A stretch of 64,000 nt of DNA from Paenibacillus cellulosilyticus (GTDB lineage Bacteria; Bacillota; Bacilli; Paenibacillales; Paenibacillaceae): NCBI RefSeq assembly GCF_003182255.1, contig NZ_QGTQ01000021.1, forward strand, positions 41,582 through 105,581, in the 5' to 3' direction. Below, one piece after another: positions 44,391-53,420 of this stretch. The stretch's first letter is position 1. Each line of letters opens with the position of its first letter. The notes below the pieces were generated by a model. The model was not told the origin of the DNA. It made no database searches and saw nothing but the letters and a program-made list of their open reading frames with translations. The translations under genes were made by a program, and so were the position numbers.

Positions 44391-44993
44391 TTATTTCGCA
44401 ATTTTTTCGTACTCACTCACTGCTTTCTTACGCCAGCGGTAAAAAACATCTCGTGAGACATTCAATTCCCGCGCTGACTCATTCCAAGGTCGCCCGTCAA
44501 TGTAGTGTGCACGCAGCAACTTCGCATAATCCGGTTCATAACTTTCCAGCGCCTCGAGTGCTGCATCGATCTGATCACGCTGCGCCTGTAGGTCCTGCAA
44601 CTCACTCAGTCGCTCGACAACAGCCTCATAGCCATCCTTGCTGCCTGTTCGCGCCTCAATGACCTTCTCTATCTTAGCCCGCAGATCCCGCAGCGCCTTG
44701 TCATCATCCGCGTCACTGGCGCCCGCAGGTACCGCTCTAAGCTGCGCCCGAATGCCGGACGGATATTTATCCAGGTAAGCATGCGCTGCTGTCTCCAGCT
44801 CCTGCTCTCGTTTCGATAGGTACATGTATGACGGCATGCCGCGCAACCTGCGGTGCAGCTCCATCAGCTGATCGTCTTGGTTTAGTCGGCTAACCGTTAT
44901 ACCTGCTCCGACCGAGTAGTTTTCGAGTACTTTGATGCGGGCTATGATGCGTTTATAATTGCTCAGTTGCTCGATTACCGTTGTCTCATCCAT
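44391..44993 (-). CDS. Phage late-gene regulator, sigma-70 region 4-like
   Basis: 200 residues from the ATG at 44993 with AAGGAC 11 nt upstream; a GTG at 45002 is too close to it. A long helical N-terminus is followed by DYAKLLRAHYIDGRPWNESARELNVSRDVFYRWRKKAVSEYEKIAK, the region-4-like HTH of ArpU/RinA-type activators. Placed between the early block and the terminase genes, where such proteins switch on late transcription past the terminator downstream. Confidence 0.75.
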   Translation of the reverse strand: MDETTVIEQLSNYKRIIARIKVLENYSVGAGITVSRLNQDDQLMELHRRLRGMPSYMYLSKREQELETAAHAYLDKYPSGIRAQLRAVPAGASDADDDKALRDLRAKIEKVIEARTGSKDGYEAVVERLSELQDLQAQRDQIDAALEALESYEPDYAKLLRAHYIDGRPWNESARELNVSRDVFYRWRKKAVSEYEKIAK

Positions 44994-45276
44994 GCGTTTC
45001 ACCGTCCTTTATGCGTTGCGCCTCTCCTAAAGCGTCACAAGCAAACTTACCTTCGTCCTGCATAATTTCACTTGGATGCAGCGAATCTGAACGATATATT
45101 TGGTGCGAACCATACCATTGCAATGAACCGACGAGCAGTGTATACGCCCTGTTGAGACGTTCTATTTCGGCTTGCTGCTGGTCGATGTGCTGCAGACATT
45201 CTTCAACTACCAAATCACCAATCACCGTGTTGTAGTTCCGCGCAATTTCTAGTCTTTTAGCGTCCATATTGCTCAT
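44986..45276 (-). CDS. Small early phage protein, unknown
   Basis: 96 residues. Coiled-coil N-terminal half (LVVEECLQHIDQQQAEIERLNRAY) and a WYGSHQIYRSDSLHPSEIMQDEGKFACDALGEA segment that resembles the C-terminus of the protein encoded at 48597-49130. Overlaps both neighbours. Function unknown. Confidence 0.6.
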   Translation of the reverse strand: MSNMDAKRLEIARNYNTVIGDLVVEECLQHIDQQQAEIERLNRAYTLLVGSLQWYGSHQIYRSDSLHPSEIMQDEGKFACDALGEAQRIKDGETHG

Positions 45277-45488
45277 CTGCCTTTCTCGTAAACTTCTTCA
45301 AGCCATTCAATCAGCATCACCATCTGCTTGACTGCGATGCGGTGATCCTGGTACTTCTGACTAAGCGCGCTTGTCGACTCCGTCACCCATGCCCAGAAAC
45401 TTGGGTTCCCCATCCCGTGCTGCATGGCCATCTTATTGACTTGTCCGATCCAATCGATCACATCCTTGAAGAATGCGTTATAATCCAT
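45273..45488 (-). CDS. Small phage protein, unknown
   Basis: 71 residues, helical and Trp-rich: DVIDWIGQVNKMAMQHGMGNPSFWAWVTESTSALSQKYQDHRIAVKQMVMLIEWLEEVYEK. It lies 3 bp after rusA and overlaps the next gene by ATGA. Nothing further is recognised. Confidence 0.6.
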   Translation of the reverse strand: MDYNAFFKDVIDWIGQVNKMAMQHGMGNPSFWAWVTESTSALSQKYQDHRIAVKQMVMLIEWLEEVYEKGR

Positions 45489-45491
45489 CGG

Positions 45492-45890
45492 CTACAGCTC
45501 CTCGATCCGGATATATATGCCCGGCATGTCCGCCCAGAACTTCTCCACGATCTCACTAGCGACTAGAGCATCGTCTTTCCAGTAGCCGCAATCCGTCATG
45601 CAATCCTTTAGCAACTTCTGCAGGTTATCGGTGTCCGGCTTCGTCGTCTTCCACTCACCATTGCAATGCTTGCCTTTCACCGGAAAGCACCACTTCACCA
45701 TGAGCCTTATAGCGCCTGTATATTTACGCCCCGGTACATGCTGGCCCAGGTGCGCCATTAACTTCGATCGAGCTGCCTTCAGCTCAGCAGGCTCGTAAAA
45801 TACTGGCTTTCCGTCGACGACCGATACTTGCTTCTGCTGATGCGTGATCGTCGGTACCTTCTTCATCGGCATGAAGAATTCGATTGTCAT
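45492..45890 (-). CDS. rusA: RusA-like Holliday junction resolvase
   Basis: 132 residues. The catalytic region KPDTDNLQKLLKDCMTDCGYWKDDALVASEIVEKFW has the conserved Asp-Asp-Asp cluster of RusA. Phages use it to resolve recombination intermediates before packaging. Its upstream region is the hairpin-rich segment at 45939-46123. Confidence 0.88.
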   Translation of the reverse strand: MTIEFFMPMKKVPTITHQQKQVSVVDGKPVFYEPAELKAARSKLMAHLGQHVPGRKYTGAIRLMVKWCFPVKGKHCNGEWKTTKPDTDNLQKLLKDCMTDCGYWKDDALVASEIVEKFWADMPGIYIRIEEL

Positions 45891-45938
45891 TCTCAGGCAT
45901 CCACCCTTCTAGTTGCGCGGATAAATATTAGGGGGAGG

Positions 45939-46123
45939 GGGAGTGGCGCTTGCGACACGCCACTCCCTATCCCTATATATATTTATATATAATGGTTGCC
46001 GCTTCCCGGCGGCGGGCACCATGACGCACCTTATTTCCGCCGTTAAATCGCCGGACAGCGGTGACCATTATACGTAAGTTATATGCCGTGCGGCGATGAC
46101 CATAAAAATATGATCACCGCCGC
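45939..46123. repeat. Iteron-like hairpin cluster between rusA and the primase-helicase block
   Basis: It holds three hairpins: GGGAGTGGCG with CGCCACTCCC (45939-45967); an outer pair 45988-46003 with 46057-46072 (14 of 16 pairs); and 46090-46104 with 46109-46123 (15 bp with two G-U on the minus strand). The arms of the last two share one motif, about GCGGTGACCATWATA, present four times in two inverted pairs. No coding frame fits. A replication origin or operator is likely by position; a structured RNA is the alternative. Confidence 0.65.
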
Positions 46124-46131
46124 AATAGTCG

Positions 46132-46359
46132 TTACAAGTTTTTCGCTCTGATGCGAACGACTTTATACATTCGTGTGCTGTGATCTTCCCGTATTCTGTT
46201 GATTGCTTCGCATATGGCAGCACTGCGTTTTAGACCGCCATGAATGTCGTATACCCTACGGTCCTCACCATATACCTCGTCGTGAAGGTCTAAGGTTATT
46301 TGCTTCGTCCACCCACTTCGTTTCACGCACGTCCCCCCTGGTGCATTAATCATTGTCAT
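46132..46359 (-). CDS. Small phage protein, unknown
   Basis: 75 residues from the ATG at 46359; ATG at 46353 is an alternative and neither has a strong ribosome site. It overlaps the primase-helicase end, so translation is probably coupled. Sequence KRSGWTKQITLDLHDEVYGEDRRVYDIHGGLKRSAAICEAINRI suggests a compact alpha-beta fold. Placed next to the iteron-like region, it could be an accessory replication factor, but this is inference only. Confidence 0.55.
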   Translation of the reverse strand: MTMINAPGGTCVKRSGWTKQITLDLHDEVYGEDRRVYDIHGGLKRSAAICEAINRIREDHSTRMYKVVRIRAKNL

Positions 46360-48607
46360 CACTATCAACTTTGACAATGACATTGCCATTATTCTTGTCG
46401 ATCATATATCCAAACTTTTTCACCCAGTCTCTAACCGTTCGTTCAGCGACTTCTTTTCCGGTGGAAGCATACCACTCAATGATATCCTTTACCGTTGGAG
46501 GCTCGCCGAAATTACAGTTATCAACGACATCTTCGAACTCCTCCGCCTTACTTCTGCGTTCCTTATCAGCCTTGCCTTTTCGCTTGTCTGTGGCTTTCTT
46601 CCAAGGGGGCTGGGATGATTCTCCTTCCGGATCAATGTCCTTCAGACTGCCCACCTCATCAATCCGATGCACCGGATAGTCGAACCACATGTTAACCGGC
46701 TTGAATTTCGCATACTCCCGCAGCGTACCCTCTACACGCCATGCGGAGCGGCCACGTACGGCTTCCAGCACGCGTTGTATCTCCGCATGCGCTGCAGCCT
46801 GCTCCGTGTTATAGATGGCCCGCCGGGAGTGTTCCTCCATCTCTTTCGCGCTCAGCAGGTCATCTTGTGAAACAGAATTCCGCAGGTATTCGGGATTGTA
46901 TTGCTGGAAAAACCGCTTGTAGACCGCACAAATCGCCTTGTTCTCTTCTTGCTTCAGCAGCGCTTCAGTTATATCCAGTTCTACGAGGTCGATCAGCGCA
47001 TCCGGATCCCGAGCGAATACGCCGCTTCCGCTGGCCCGGTCCATCGACTTCTTGCCGCCTTGTGCACCCTTTGAGTGGTGATGGCAATAGATGACGCTGG
47101 CGCCGAGCTCCGTCGCAATTTTATCGAACTGGTTAGTAAAGTGTGCCATCTGGTCCGCGCTGTTCTCATCACCAGTCAGGACCTTATAGATCGGGTCGAC
47201 GATGACGGCAATATAATTCTTCTTAGCAGCACGCCGGATCAGCTTCGGAGCCAACTTGTCCATCGGTACCGATTTACCACGCAGGTTCCAGATGTCGATA
47301 TTGCCTATGTTCCGAGGCGGTAGCCCAAACGCCGTATACACGTCACGGAAGCGGTGCAAACAGCTAGCCGAATCAAGTTCCAGGTTGACGTAAAGGACAC
47401 GTCCCTGTGCGCATTGCCACGATAACCACTTAATCCCTTCTGCAATAGCTATACTTAACTCAATTAATGAGAAGGACTTGCCAGCTTTTGAGGGTCCTGC
47501 AAGCAATAGTTTATGACCTTGCCGCAGTACGCCGTGAATCAATGGAGGTGCTAACTGCGGCATGTTGTCCCACGAGTTCTCTAGGCTCTCTGGATCCGGT
47601 AGATCGTCGTTAACACCTTCGATCCATTCGTGCCACTCTGCCCAGCTGCTCTTACCAAGATTCGTATCAACAATGAATTGCTTCTTCCCGTTCCGCTCGA
47701 TGCCCGGCATGCGGGATAGCCTGGATGGGTTCCGGTTCTGGTTATCAATGTTCAGGCCATTCCGCTTACAGACGTTATATAGGTAGTCGACGCGCTTGCG
47801 GTACTCATCGTAATTAGCCGCCTCAACCCGCACGATGGCATGCAGGCTCTTACCACCGCTGTACACCATGACAGCGATCGGCAGCTCGAGTTCACGCATA
47901 ATGGCATTCTGCTTCTCGATCTCCATCGTGTCAGACTCAACAAGTGCATAGCGAAATTCGGTCACGTTCTCATTCTTGACGCCCTTGCCGTCTAGCGGGT
48001 TGAATCGAATCCAAGCACCTGCAGCTGGGTCATAATCACCGAACACCTCACCAATATCACCGCTACCCTTGTGCAGTAGTTCAATCAGTTCGCCAGCCGT
48101 CCGGTCATAAGCTCCCTTCGTGGGTAGATATTTGCCATCATCGTTTTGCCATGTATCTGTGACATAGCCAACATTCTCGCTAGCCTCGAACAACGTCTGA
48201 AGGTAAGTCGTGATCTGCTGCAACGGGTTCCAGTCTTTCGGTTCGTGGATCTCCTTGCCCTCGATCCAGTTCTTGTCGACGATGACGTAATCGCTGGCAA
48301 TCTCATCTTCCCATCCTAGCTCGTGGTCCTCGCGGTCCGATGAACGCGGCAGCCAGCCATTATCTTTGGCCATCTGTGTGATCGTGGCGCCCGTAACCGG
48401 TTTGCCTGAACCCTCGAAGGTTGTCCACTTCTTGAAGCATTCGCCTGGCCGGTAGCGTCCGCTGTCACGCTTGCTCCAGTCGTCCCATTCGCTGGCCGTG
48501 TAACCTTCATACTTCAATGCCATGCCTACGTTGACCCATTCCTGATAGCTCAGATACGCCGGGTCAACGTAGGTCAGTAGCGCGATCAGATCAATTTTAT
48601 GCTCCAT
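46346..48607 (-). CDS. Primase-helicase with PriCT-like and RecA-like domains
   Basis: 753 residues. The N-terminus SYQEWVNVGMALKYEG and GRYRPGECFKKWTTF are primase C-terminal type 2 (PriCT_2) motifs. Residues 120-330 resemble an archaeo-eukaryotic primase remnant (FRYALVESDTM, VMVYSGGKSLHAIVRV). Residues 345-560 are a RepA-like AAA_25 helicase with Walker A AGPSKAGKS and B YIAVIVDPIY. The C-terminal 70 residues carry an HTH-like region. It is the likely replication initiator helicase of the phage. Confidence 0.85.
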   Translation of the reverse strand: MEHKIDLIALLTYVDPAYLSYQEWVNVGMALKYEGYTASEWDDWSKRDSGRYRPGECFKKWTTFEGSGKPVTGATITQMAKDNGWLPRSSDREDHELGWEDEIASDYVIVDKNWIEGKEIHEPKDWNPLQQITTYLQTLFEASENVGYVTDTWQNDDGKYLPTKGAYDRTAGELIELLHKGSGDIGEVFGDYDPAAGAWIRFNPLDGKGVKNENVTEFRYALVESDTMEIEKQNAIMRELELPIAVMVYSGGKSLHAIVRVEAANYDEYRKRVDYLYNVCKRNGLNIDNQNRNPSRLSRMPGIERNGKKQFIVDTNLGKSSWAEWHEWIEGVNDDLPDPESLENSWDNMPQLAPPLIHGVLRQGHKLLLAGPSKAGKSFSLIELSIAIAEGIKWLSWQCAQGRVLYVNLELDSASCLHRFRDVYTAFGLPPRNIGNIDIWNLRGKSVPMDKLAPKLIRRAAKKNYIAVIVDPIYKVLTGDENSADQMAHFTNQFDKIATELGASVIYCHHHSKGAQGGKKSMDRASGSGVFARDPDALIDLVELDITEALLKQEENKAICAVYKRFFQQYNPEYLRNSVSQDDLLSAKEMEEHSRRAIYNTEQAAAHAEIQRVLEAVRGRSAWRVEGTLREYAKFKPVNMWFDYPVHRIDEVGSLKDIDPEGESSQPPWKKATDKRKGKADKERRSKAEEFEDVVDNCNFGEPPTVKDIIEWYASTGKEVAERTVRDWVKKFGYMIDKNNGNVIVKVDSDDND

Positions 48608-49130
48608 ATCCTTGCATTTCTCCTTTCATACGGGAGAGGATAGTGCGAGCACGTTCACCCTTGTCGTCAATCACTTCAGGTTGGTCCCATCCGTAACCGT
48701 CCTCTATTGGCGCTGATTGATAGGCATACTCTGATCCGTACCACTCCAATACCTCGATCAAAGCTTCCTTTTCAAGTGTTAAATCCTCTGCCAGTACGAG
48801 GCAGTTGGATAGTTTCTCTTCTAAAGCTGCTTTGTCGCGTTGAAGGGATTCAATTTCGCTTATAATCGCATACAATTCATCGCGTGTAATTGTTACGTCA
48901 CCATCATAATCTGCATACTGTATCATCAACTTCTTTTGTTCATCACTCACTCTATTCATTGGTGTATCTTCAGTTGCGTACAAAATAGCCGAAAGGCATT
49001 CCTCGCAGACTTCTATAAGTTCATGCGGACTCGTCATCTTAACACCTGGAATAAATGCAGTTCTGAAAATGGAAACAACATTGACTTTTTTCTTGGAGCA
49101 ATTACCACAGTCCCCAAAATAAACTCGCAT
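48597..49130 (-). CDS. Phage protein with two CxxC pairs and coiled coil
   Basis: 177 residues from the ATG at 49130, with GGGAGGG 6 nt upstream; a longer frame lacks a site. CGNC near residue 8 and CEEC near 46 could bind zinc. A coiled coil follows (EIESLQRDKAALEEKLSNCLVLAEDLTLEKEALIEVL), then WYGSEYAYQSAPIEDGY, similar to the end of the protein at 44986. Function unknown. Confidence 0.6.
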   Translation of the reverse strand: MRVYFGDCGNCSKKKVNVVSIFRTAFIPGVKMTSPHELIEVCEECLSAILYATEDTPMNRVSDEQKKLMIQYADYDGDVTITRDELYAIISEIESLQRDKAALEEKLSNCLVLAEDLTLEKEALIEVLEWYGSEYAYQSAPIEDGYGWDQPEVIDDKGERARTILSRMKGEMQGYGA

Positions 49131-49156
49131 ATTAACCCTCCCATGATCTTCAATAT

Positions 49157-49513
49157 TCAAACGGTGTTCCTGCTGTAAGTGGATACCCACTCTGCAATCT
49201 TGGCATCAAGCACTCCGTTTTTTGCACCTGCACGATAAAATTCCTCAGACACCATGATTGATAAACTTTCGCCATTTCTAATCTCTGAACCATGAACTAC
49301 GATGTATCCTTTCGGGCGGCTCTTACGTTCATCCCATACTGCATTCACATCAATCAGCCCTTGCGAAGCCCGACCGCCTATTCCGTGTCTCTGGTACAGG
49401 ATGATAAAGGCATCAACTTTTTTCTCATCCTCGTTTTTCTGAACGATTTCGATAATCAAGCTATTTTTATACTTCTCGGATAGTTTATTGATCTGAGCTA
49501 TAGTAACTGGCAT
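49157..49513 (-). CDS. Phage protein, unknown
   Basis: 118 residues from the ATG at 49513, with GGGAGGG upstream identical in style to the next gene's site. Alternating strands and helices (LIIEIVQKNEDEKKVDAFIILYQRHGIGGRASQGLIDVNAVWDERK). No cysteines or motifs. It lies in the early block. No family recognised. Confidence 0.55.
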   Translation of the reverse strand: MPVTIAQINKLSEKYKNSLIIEIVQKNEDEKKVDAFIILYQRHGIGGRASQGLIDVNAVWDERKSRPKGYIVVHGSEIRNGESLSIMVSEEFYRAGAKNGVLDAKIAEWVSTYSRNTV

Positions 49514-49540
49514 GTTAAACCCTCCCATGTTCAAAGCTAT

Positions 49541-50074
49541 TCATCGAGATACTTGGTCAGCAATAAGATCAGCTAACAATATTTCGTTTCCAGAGGTATT
49601 ACGATATGGAAGAATCACGACTGCTCCGTTAAGGAAAAATACGGATGAGACCTTTCCAGTACAGGCTGCCTCCTCATTCAGGTCTACCATCTTGACGTAT
49701 TCTTCATCCAAGTAAATGAAATCGGATCCCGATTGAATAATTCGCATTCTTAATACATCATGATCCTTAGAGAATGGAGTGATATTCCCGGGTTTAGCAG
49801 TTCCTAAACTTGTGTATATAGGTTGGATGTTTATCGCTTCCTTCTCCGTTACATCGCCAAAATTCGCAACAAGTGCTTTCCTTGGCTCCGGAATCATAGC
49901 AAACACCGAAAAGAGAAGAACGAGAACCTCCCGAGGAAGATGGCTGTCGGAAAAACGCAGCATCCAATGCCTATTGGTGATGTAGTGGAATTCATCCGTC
50001 CTTGACCATATAAGCGACCGTTTCCCGTGAAACTTAATCTGGCGGCAAACCTCTTTCAGATTAATCCCTTTCAT
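49541..50074 (-). CDS. Phage protein, unknown
   Basis: 177 residues. MKGINLKEVCRQIKFHGKRSLIWSRTDEFHYITNRHWMLRFSDSHLPREVLVLLFSVF begins a mixed alpha-beta protein with no recognisable catalytic motif. Genes of this type occur among early genes of Firmicute phages. Function unknown. Confidence 0.55.
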   Translation of the reverse strand: MKGINLKEVCRQIKFHGKRSLIWSRTDEFHYITNRHWMLRFSDSHLPREVLVLLFSVFAMIPEPRKALVANFGDVTEKEAINIQPIYTSLGTAKPGNITPFSKDHDVLRMRIIQSGSDFIYLDEEYVKMVDLNEEAACTGKVSSVFFLNGAVVILPYRNTSGNEILLADLIADQVSR

Positions 50075-50091
50075 CTATATCAACTCCATCC

Positions 50092-50946
50092 CTATAATTG
50101 TTCTGACATTTTGCCAAGCAGACCGCTTACAGCTCCTACATACTTCTGATGCTGCTCAGGATCCGTCACTTCAACATCACCTAACGTAGTCAGCAGCCCC
50201 TTGAATCCTTCAACAAGTGCATCAAACTGGATACGGAATTTCACCGTTGCGACACTGGTCGGCTGTGCCACCTTCTTACGGAGCTCGGCCAGCTCCGCCT
50301 CAATCCCCGGCGGGATTACCTCCACTGTCGCTGTCGTCTCGATCGGCTTTGCCTTCAGCTCGGCCTCCAATCGCTTTACCGCCGCCTGTGCTTCAGCTAA
50401 TTCAGCATGCACCTTATCGACGTCACTGCTGCTTCCTGTGATTCGCGCATCGATGAGTTCATCCTGAAGCTGTTCTACTCGAGTCTGAAGCTTATTACGG
50501 TCTGCTTCAGCTTGCGTCTGGACCTTATTCAATTCTGATTCAAGCTTCTTCGCTTGTTTCTCAGCTGCCTGACGCGCTTTCACTGCCGCCTGCAGCTCAC
50601 GTGTCGAGAGCTCCGCAGCATTCACATCAGCAGCAAATTGCTCCCGTTCATCTGCTGGCACTGTAAGCAGTGCGACTGCCTGCGTATAACTCAAATTCTC
50701 AAGCGCTTGGTAATTTGAACCGTATTCAACAGATACCTTCATGAAGTTGTTCGCGGTAGACTGGCTATAATTCACATTGTCATTCAGCCACTGGCCCCAC
50801 TCACCATGCGCAACGAGCGCTTTTGCTTCATTCAACTTATTGCCGATCTCGATTGCACTCCGGAGGACAATTTCTCGGGTTTGGGCATCGATGCTGCGGA
50901 TCTCCGCCGCAATTAGCAGCGGTGTTCGATCAATCAATTGACTCAT
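50092..50946 (-). CDS. DUF3102-family protein
   Basis: 284 residues. The N-terminal 110 residues (IAAEIRSIDAQTREIVLRSAIEIGNKLNEAKALVAHGEWGQWLNDNVNYSQSTANNFMKV) match DUF3102, a helical family frequent in phages and plasmids that resembles ParB-like/HTH proteins. A long coiled coil spans 115-205. It overlaps the PcfJ-like gene by ATGA, so the two may act together. Confidence 0.75.
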   Translation of the reverse strand: MSQLIDRTPLLIAAEIRSIDAQTREIVLRSAIEIGNKLNEAKALVAHGEWGQWLNDNVNYSQSTANNFMKVSVEYGSNYQALENLSYTQAVALLTVPADEREQFAADVNAAELSTRELQAAVKARQAAEKQAKKLESELNKVQTQAEADRNKLQTRVEQLQDELIDARITGSSSDVDKVHAELAEAQAAVKRLEAELKAKPIETTATVEVIPPGIEAELAELRKKVAQPTSVATVKFRIQFDALVEGFKGLLTTLGDVEVTDPEQHQKYVGAVSGLLGKMSEQL

Positions 50947-52499
50947 ACAGCTACCTCCTGCTGCGCGTCTACCTTCACGCGCGCTTTCTTTTTCGTGAGC
51001 TTTTCTTTAACAAAGGCATCTACAAACAACTGCACCTTATCGGTCGTCCCACAATTCTTAAACCCTCTACATTGAACGATCTTGTTATCTCTAATCTCCA
51101 TCGTATAGAATGGCTTGTCCGGCTCCGATACCCATCGAATCACCAGAATGTCGCACTTCCCATCAGCATAGCTCTGAGCATATCGACCAACACAGTGCCG
51201 GAGCGCTTTTCCCTCCTCGATCAGTTCAAGCGAATCCTTGGCTGCACGTATTAAAAGCCCATCTTTTTCAAACTCGTATTTTGTAAGAACCTTGAGTCGC
51301 TTCTGGATCTTACGGTTAAGCTCCTCGTCTTCCTTGTATTTAACCTGCTTGATGGTATTCTGATGAGCGCTGTGCAAGTCGGGCGGCAGCAGAATCAACT
51401 CATCTGTAAGATCCAGCCCCAGCTGCTTGCAATCTTCGATATAGTCCCTCCACGTACAGAGGATGTCTCTTTCCCAAAATGCCCGCTTATTCATTTTTTC
51501 AATGGTCTGCTGCTTTCTGATATAGCCATCAGCGCGACGCAGACTTACATGCGTAAGCAGCTTCTGCAGCAAAGACCAACAGCGGTCGTACCGATCGGCC
51601 AAGTCATCGAGTTCGCTTAATGTTAGCCCCGACTTTTCATTACACATAACTTGGAATAACCTAAGGGTCAGTGGATTATTTACTTGATCGATCATCTTAA
51701 TAAACTCCTTGGAGCGTTGTTTGCTAAGCTTCAGGACCTTATCTATAGTTTTGCCGTTCCAATTGATGGCGCTGTATGTTAGGCCATTATCAAGCTTCGC
51801 TGATACAAAGTAACGCATGCCAAGCTTAGTCAAATACTCAATGCACGGGTATTTAGTAAACAATGAGAAGAACTTAACGCTATCGGTTTCATGGTACTGC
51901 TCCCAGGTACTGTATTGGAACGGTGTACCCGCAACTGCTTCTCGGATCCACTCAATCGGACAGAGAGAGCGGTATCCGAATGACAATGAATTTTGGAAGT
52001 CGGACTTAATAGTGGACACTTTACGCCACTCTCTGTTCCCCCACCACGGCTCGTACATTTGTGCATTTCCCATCTCAAAAACGTACATAGCGCTTGGTGA
52101 ATACAACGTTTCAACGTCAATATAATCCTTGCTATAATCGCGATGAACGTACATGCTTCTCGCAATGATAGCGTTCGGGTTTGCTAATGATTTTTCGTAA
52201 AAGATGATGTGGCCGCGATCAACAAGGTACTTACGACTAATGCCGCTTTTCTTTACAGTGCATTGTGAGCCGCATTTGACACATACCTTCTTCTCGTTTT
52301 GCTTCAGCCCAACTGTCCGATATTTTTCTCTGCAATGTGTGCAATAGCCGTACTGCAGCCCTTTCTCCCTAGTCGTAAAGATATACCTGCTTCTTAACAG
52401 GACAACATCCCGCACATAGTCCTGCACGCACTGGCTTACATCTGAAGGGAAGTGGGAGAAAAAGAGTTCACGATCATGCTCTTCTGCTTTCTTACTCAT
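50943..52499 (-). CDS. PcfJ-like protein
   Basis: 518 residues from the ATG at 52499 with AAGGGGTGG upstream. A zinc ribbon near residues 53-80 (CTHCREKY, CVKCGSQC). The C-terminal 120 residues, GLLIRAAKDSLELIEEGKALRHCVGRYAQSYADGKCDILVIRWVSEPDKPFYTMEI, match the PcfJ family named from the enterococcal conjugative plasmid pCF10. The biochemical function is unknown. It is next to a PcfK-like gene, as in other elements. Confidence 0.8.
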   Translation of the reverse strand: MSKKAEEHDRELFFSHFPSDVSQCVQDYVRDVVLLRSRYIFTTREKGLQYGYCTHCREKYRTVGLKQNEKKVCVKCGSQCTVKKSGISRKYLVDRGHIIFYEKSLANPNAIIARSMYVHRDYSKDYIDVETLYSPSAMYVFEMGNAQMYEPWWGNREWRKVSTIKSDFQNSLSFGYRSLCPIEWIREAVAGTPFQYSTWEQYHETDSVKFFSLFTKYPCIEYLTKLGMRYFVSAKLDNGLTYSAINWNGKTIDKVLKLSKQRSKEFIKMIDQVNNPLTLRLFQVMCNEKSGLTLSELDDLADRYDRCWSLLQKLLTHVSLRRADGYIRKQQTIEKMNKRAFWERDILCTWRDYIEDCKQLGLDLTDELILLPPDLHSAHQNTIKQVKYKEDEELNRKIQKRLKVLTKYEFEKDGLLIRAAKDSLELIEEGKALRHCVGRYAQSYADGKCDILVIRWVSEPDKPFYTMEIRDNKIVQCRGFKNCGTTDKVQLFVDAFVKEKLTKKKARVKVDAQQEVAV

Positions 52500-52512
52500 A
52501 GCGCGCCACCCC

Positions 52513-53025
52513 TTATAAGAAGTCATCGAGACTTACTTCAAAATCAGTTCCAGCAGTCTTGGCCGCGGGAGCGGATGTCACGGTAATGGCTGCAGCTGCT
52601 GCCTGTGTTGTGACACTCCCCTTAATTCCGTAATAGCTCAGTACGATCGCGAAACCCTCCGCATCCGTCAGCATGGCCATGCCGTTTGACTGCTTCTTCT
52701 TAGCTTCAGCCTTCATGGCGTCCAGGCTCTTCGCGATCGTCTTGTCCGCTGCGGCCAGCTTGTCCGCTGAATCTGAATGCTCTTCAAGGTAACCCAGCAG
52801 GAATTGTCCGATAACTTGCACATATTGATTATTTTTAGCGGCCGTCATCTCGGCTCGCAGTTTATCTAATGCAGCTTGCGTGCTCATTGCTTGCATCCTC
52901 CCTTGTTCATCTAAAAAATCACTAATACTGAATTGTTGACCAACCATCAAGCACACTTGGCACCAGTGAATATCAGATGCAATTTCCTTCATGTCACCGC
53001 CACAATCCGGACAGATTAACATCAT
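52513..53025 (-). CDS. PcfK-like protein with N-terminal zinc ribbon
   Basis: 170 residues. N-terminal CPDC and CQVC suggest a zinc ribbon. Residues 60-135 (AADKTIAKSLDAMKAEAKKKQSNGMAMLTDAEGFAIVLSYYGIKG) match PcfK-like proteins. The C-terminus is Ala-rich and ends acidic (EVSLDDFL), like SSB-type tails. The ribbon fusion is unusual compared with the PcfK I know. It partners the PcfJ-like gene. Confidence 0.7.
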   Translation of the reverse strand: MMLICPDCGGDMKEIASDIHWCQVCLMVGQQFSISDFLDEQGRMQAMSTQAALDKLRAEMTAAKNNQYVQVIGQFLLGYLEEHSDSADKLAAADKTIAKSLDAMKAEAKKKQSNGMAMLTDAEGFAIVLSYYGIKGSVTTQAAAAAITVTSAPAAKTAGTDFEVSLDDFL

Positions 53026-53027
53026 TA

Positions 53028-53399
53028 TTAGGCGCCACGATTAACCGTAGAGGTTGAAGTCAGTGCAAATTTGCCGAAACCCTTATCGACCAACATCTCG
53101 TCTGTACCGCAGATCGGGCAGACAGTCGCAGAGTGATCGATACCGTCATAATCCTCTACAGCGAAATTCACAAAGCAGTCCTCGCATTCATAAAGGTGCA
53201 TCATCAGCACTGGCGCCTCAGACTTACCGGGATAGGTCACGCGTACAGGCCATTCGAGCGGATTACGAAGTCGTTCGTGATAAATCATTGTCCGGATACT
53301 CCCATGCGTGCTCCCAAGCTCCTTGGCGATCTCACGCAGCGGCTTTCCGGAGAGGAACAGCTTATGTAGCTGCCCCCTATCCACCATGTCTTTTGCCAT
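53028..53399 (-). CDS. Helix-turn-helix and zinc-ribbon protein
   Basis: 123 residues. Residues 15-40 (PLREIAKELGSTHGSIRTMIYHERL) form an HTH; CEDC and CPIC flank a zinc ribbon at about 70-97. It may bind phage DNA near the replication genes. It lies 2 bp after the PcfK-like gene. Confidence 0.65.
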   Translation of the reverse strand: MAKDMVDRGQLHKLFLSGKPLREIAKELGSTHGSIRTMIYHERLRNPLEWPVRVTYPGKSEAPVLMMHLYECEDCFVNFAVEDYDGIDHSATVCPICGTDEMLVDKGFGKFALTSTSTVNRGA

Positions 53400-53420
53400 C
53401 GTCCCTTACCTCCCGAATAT

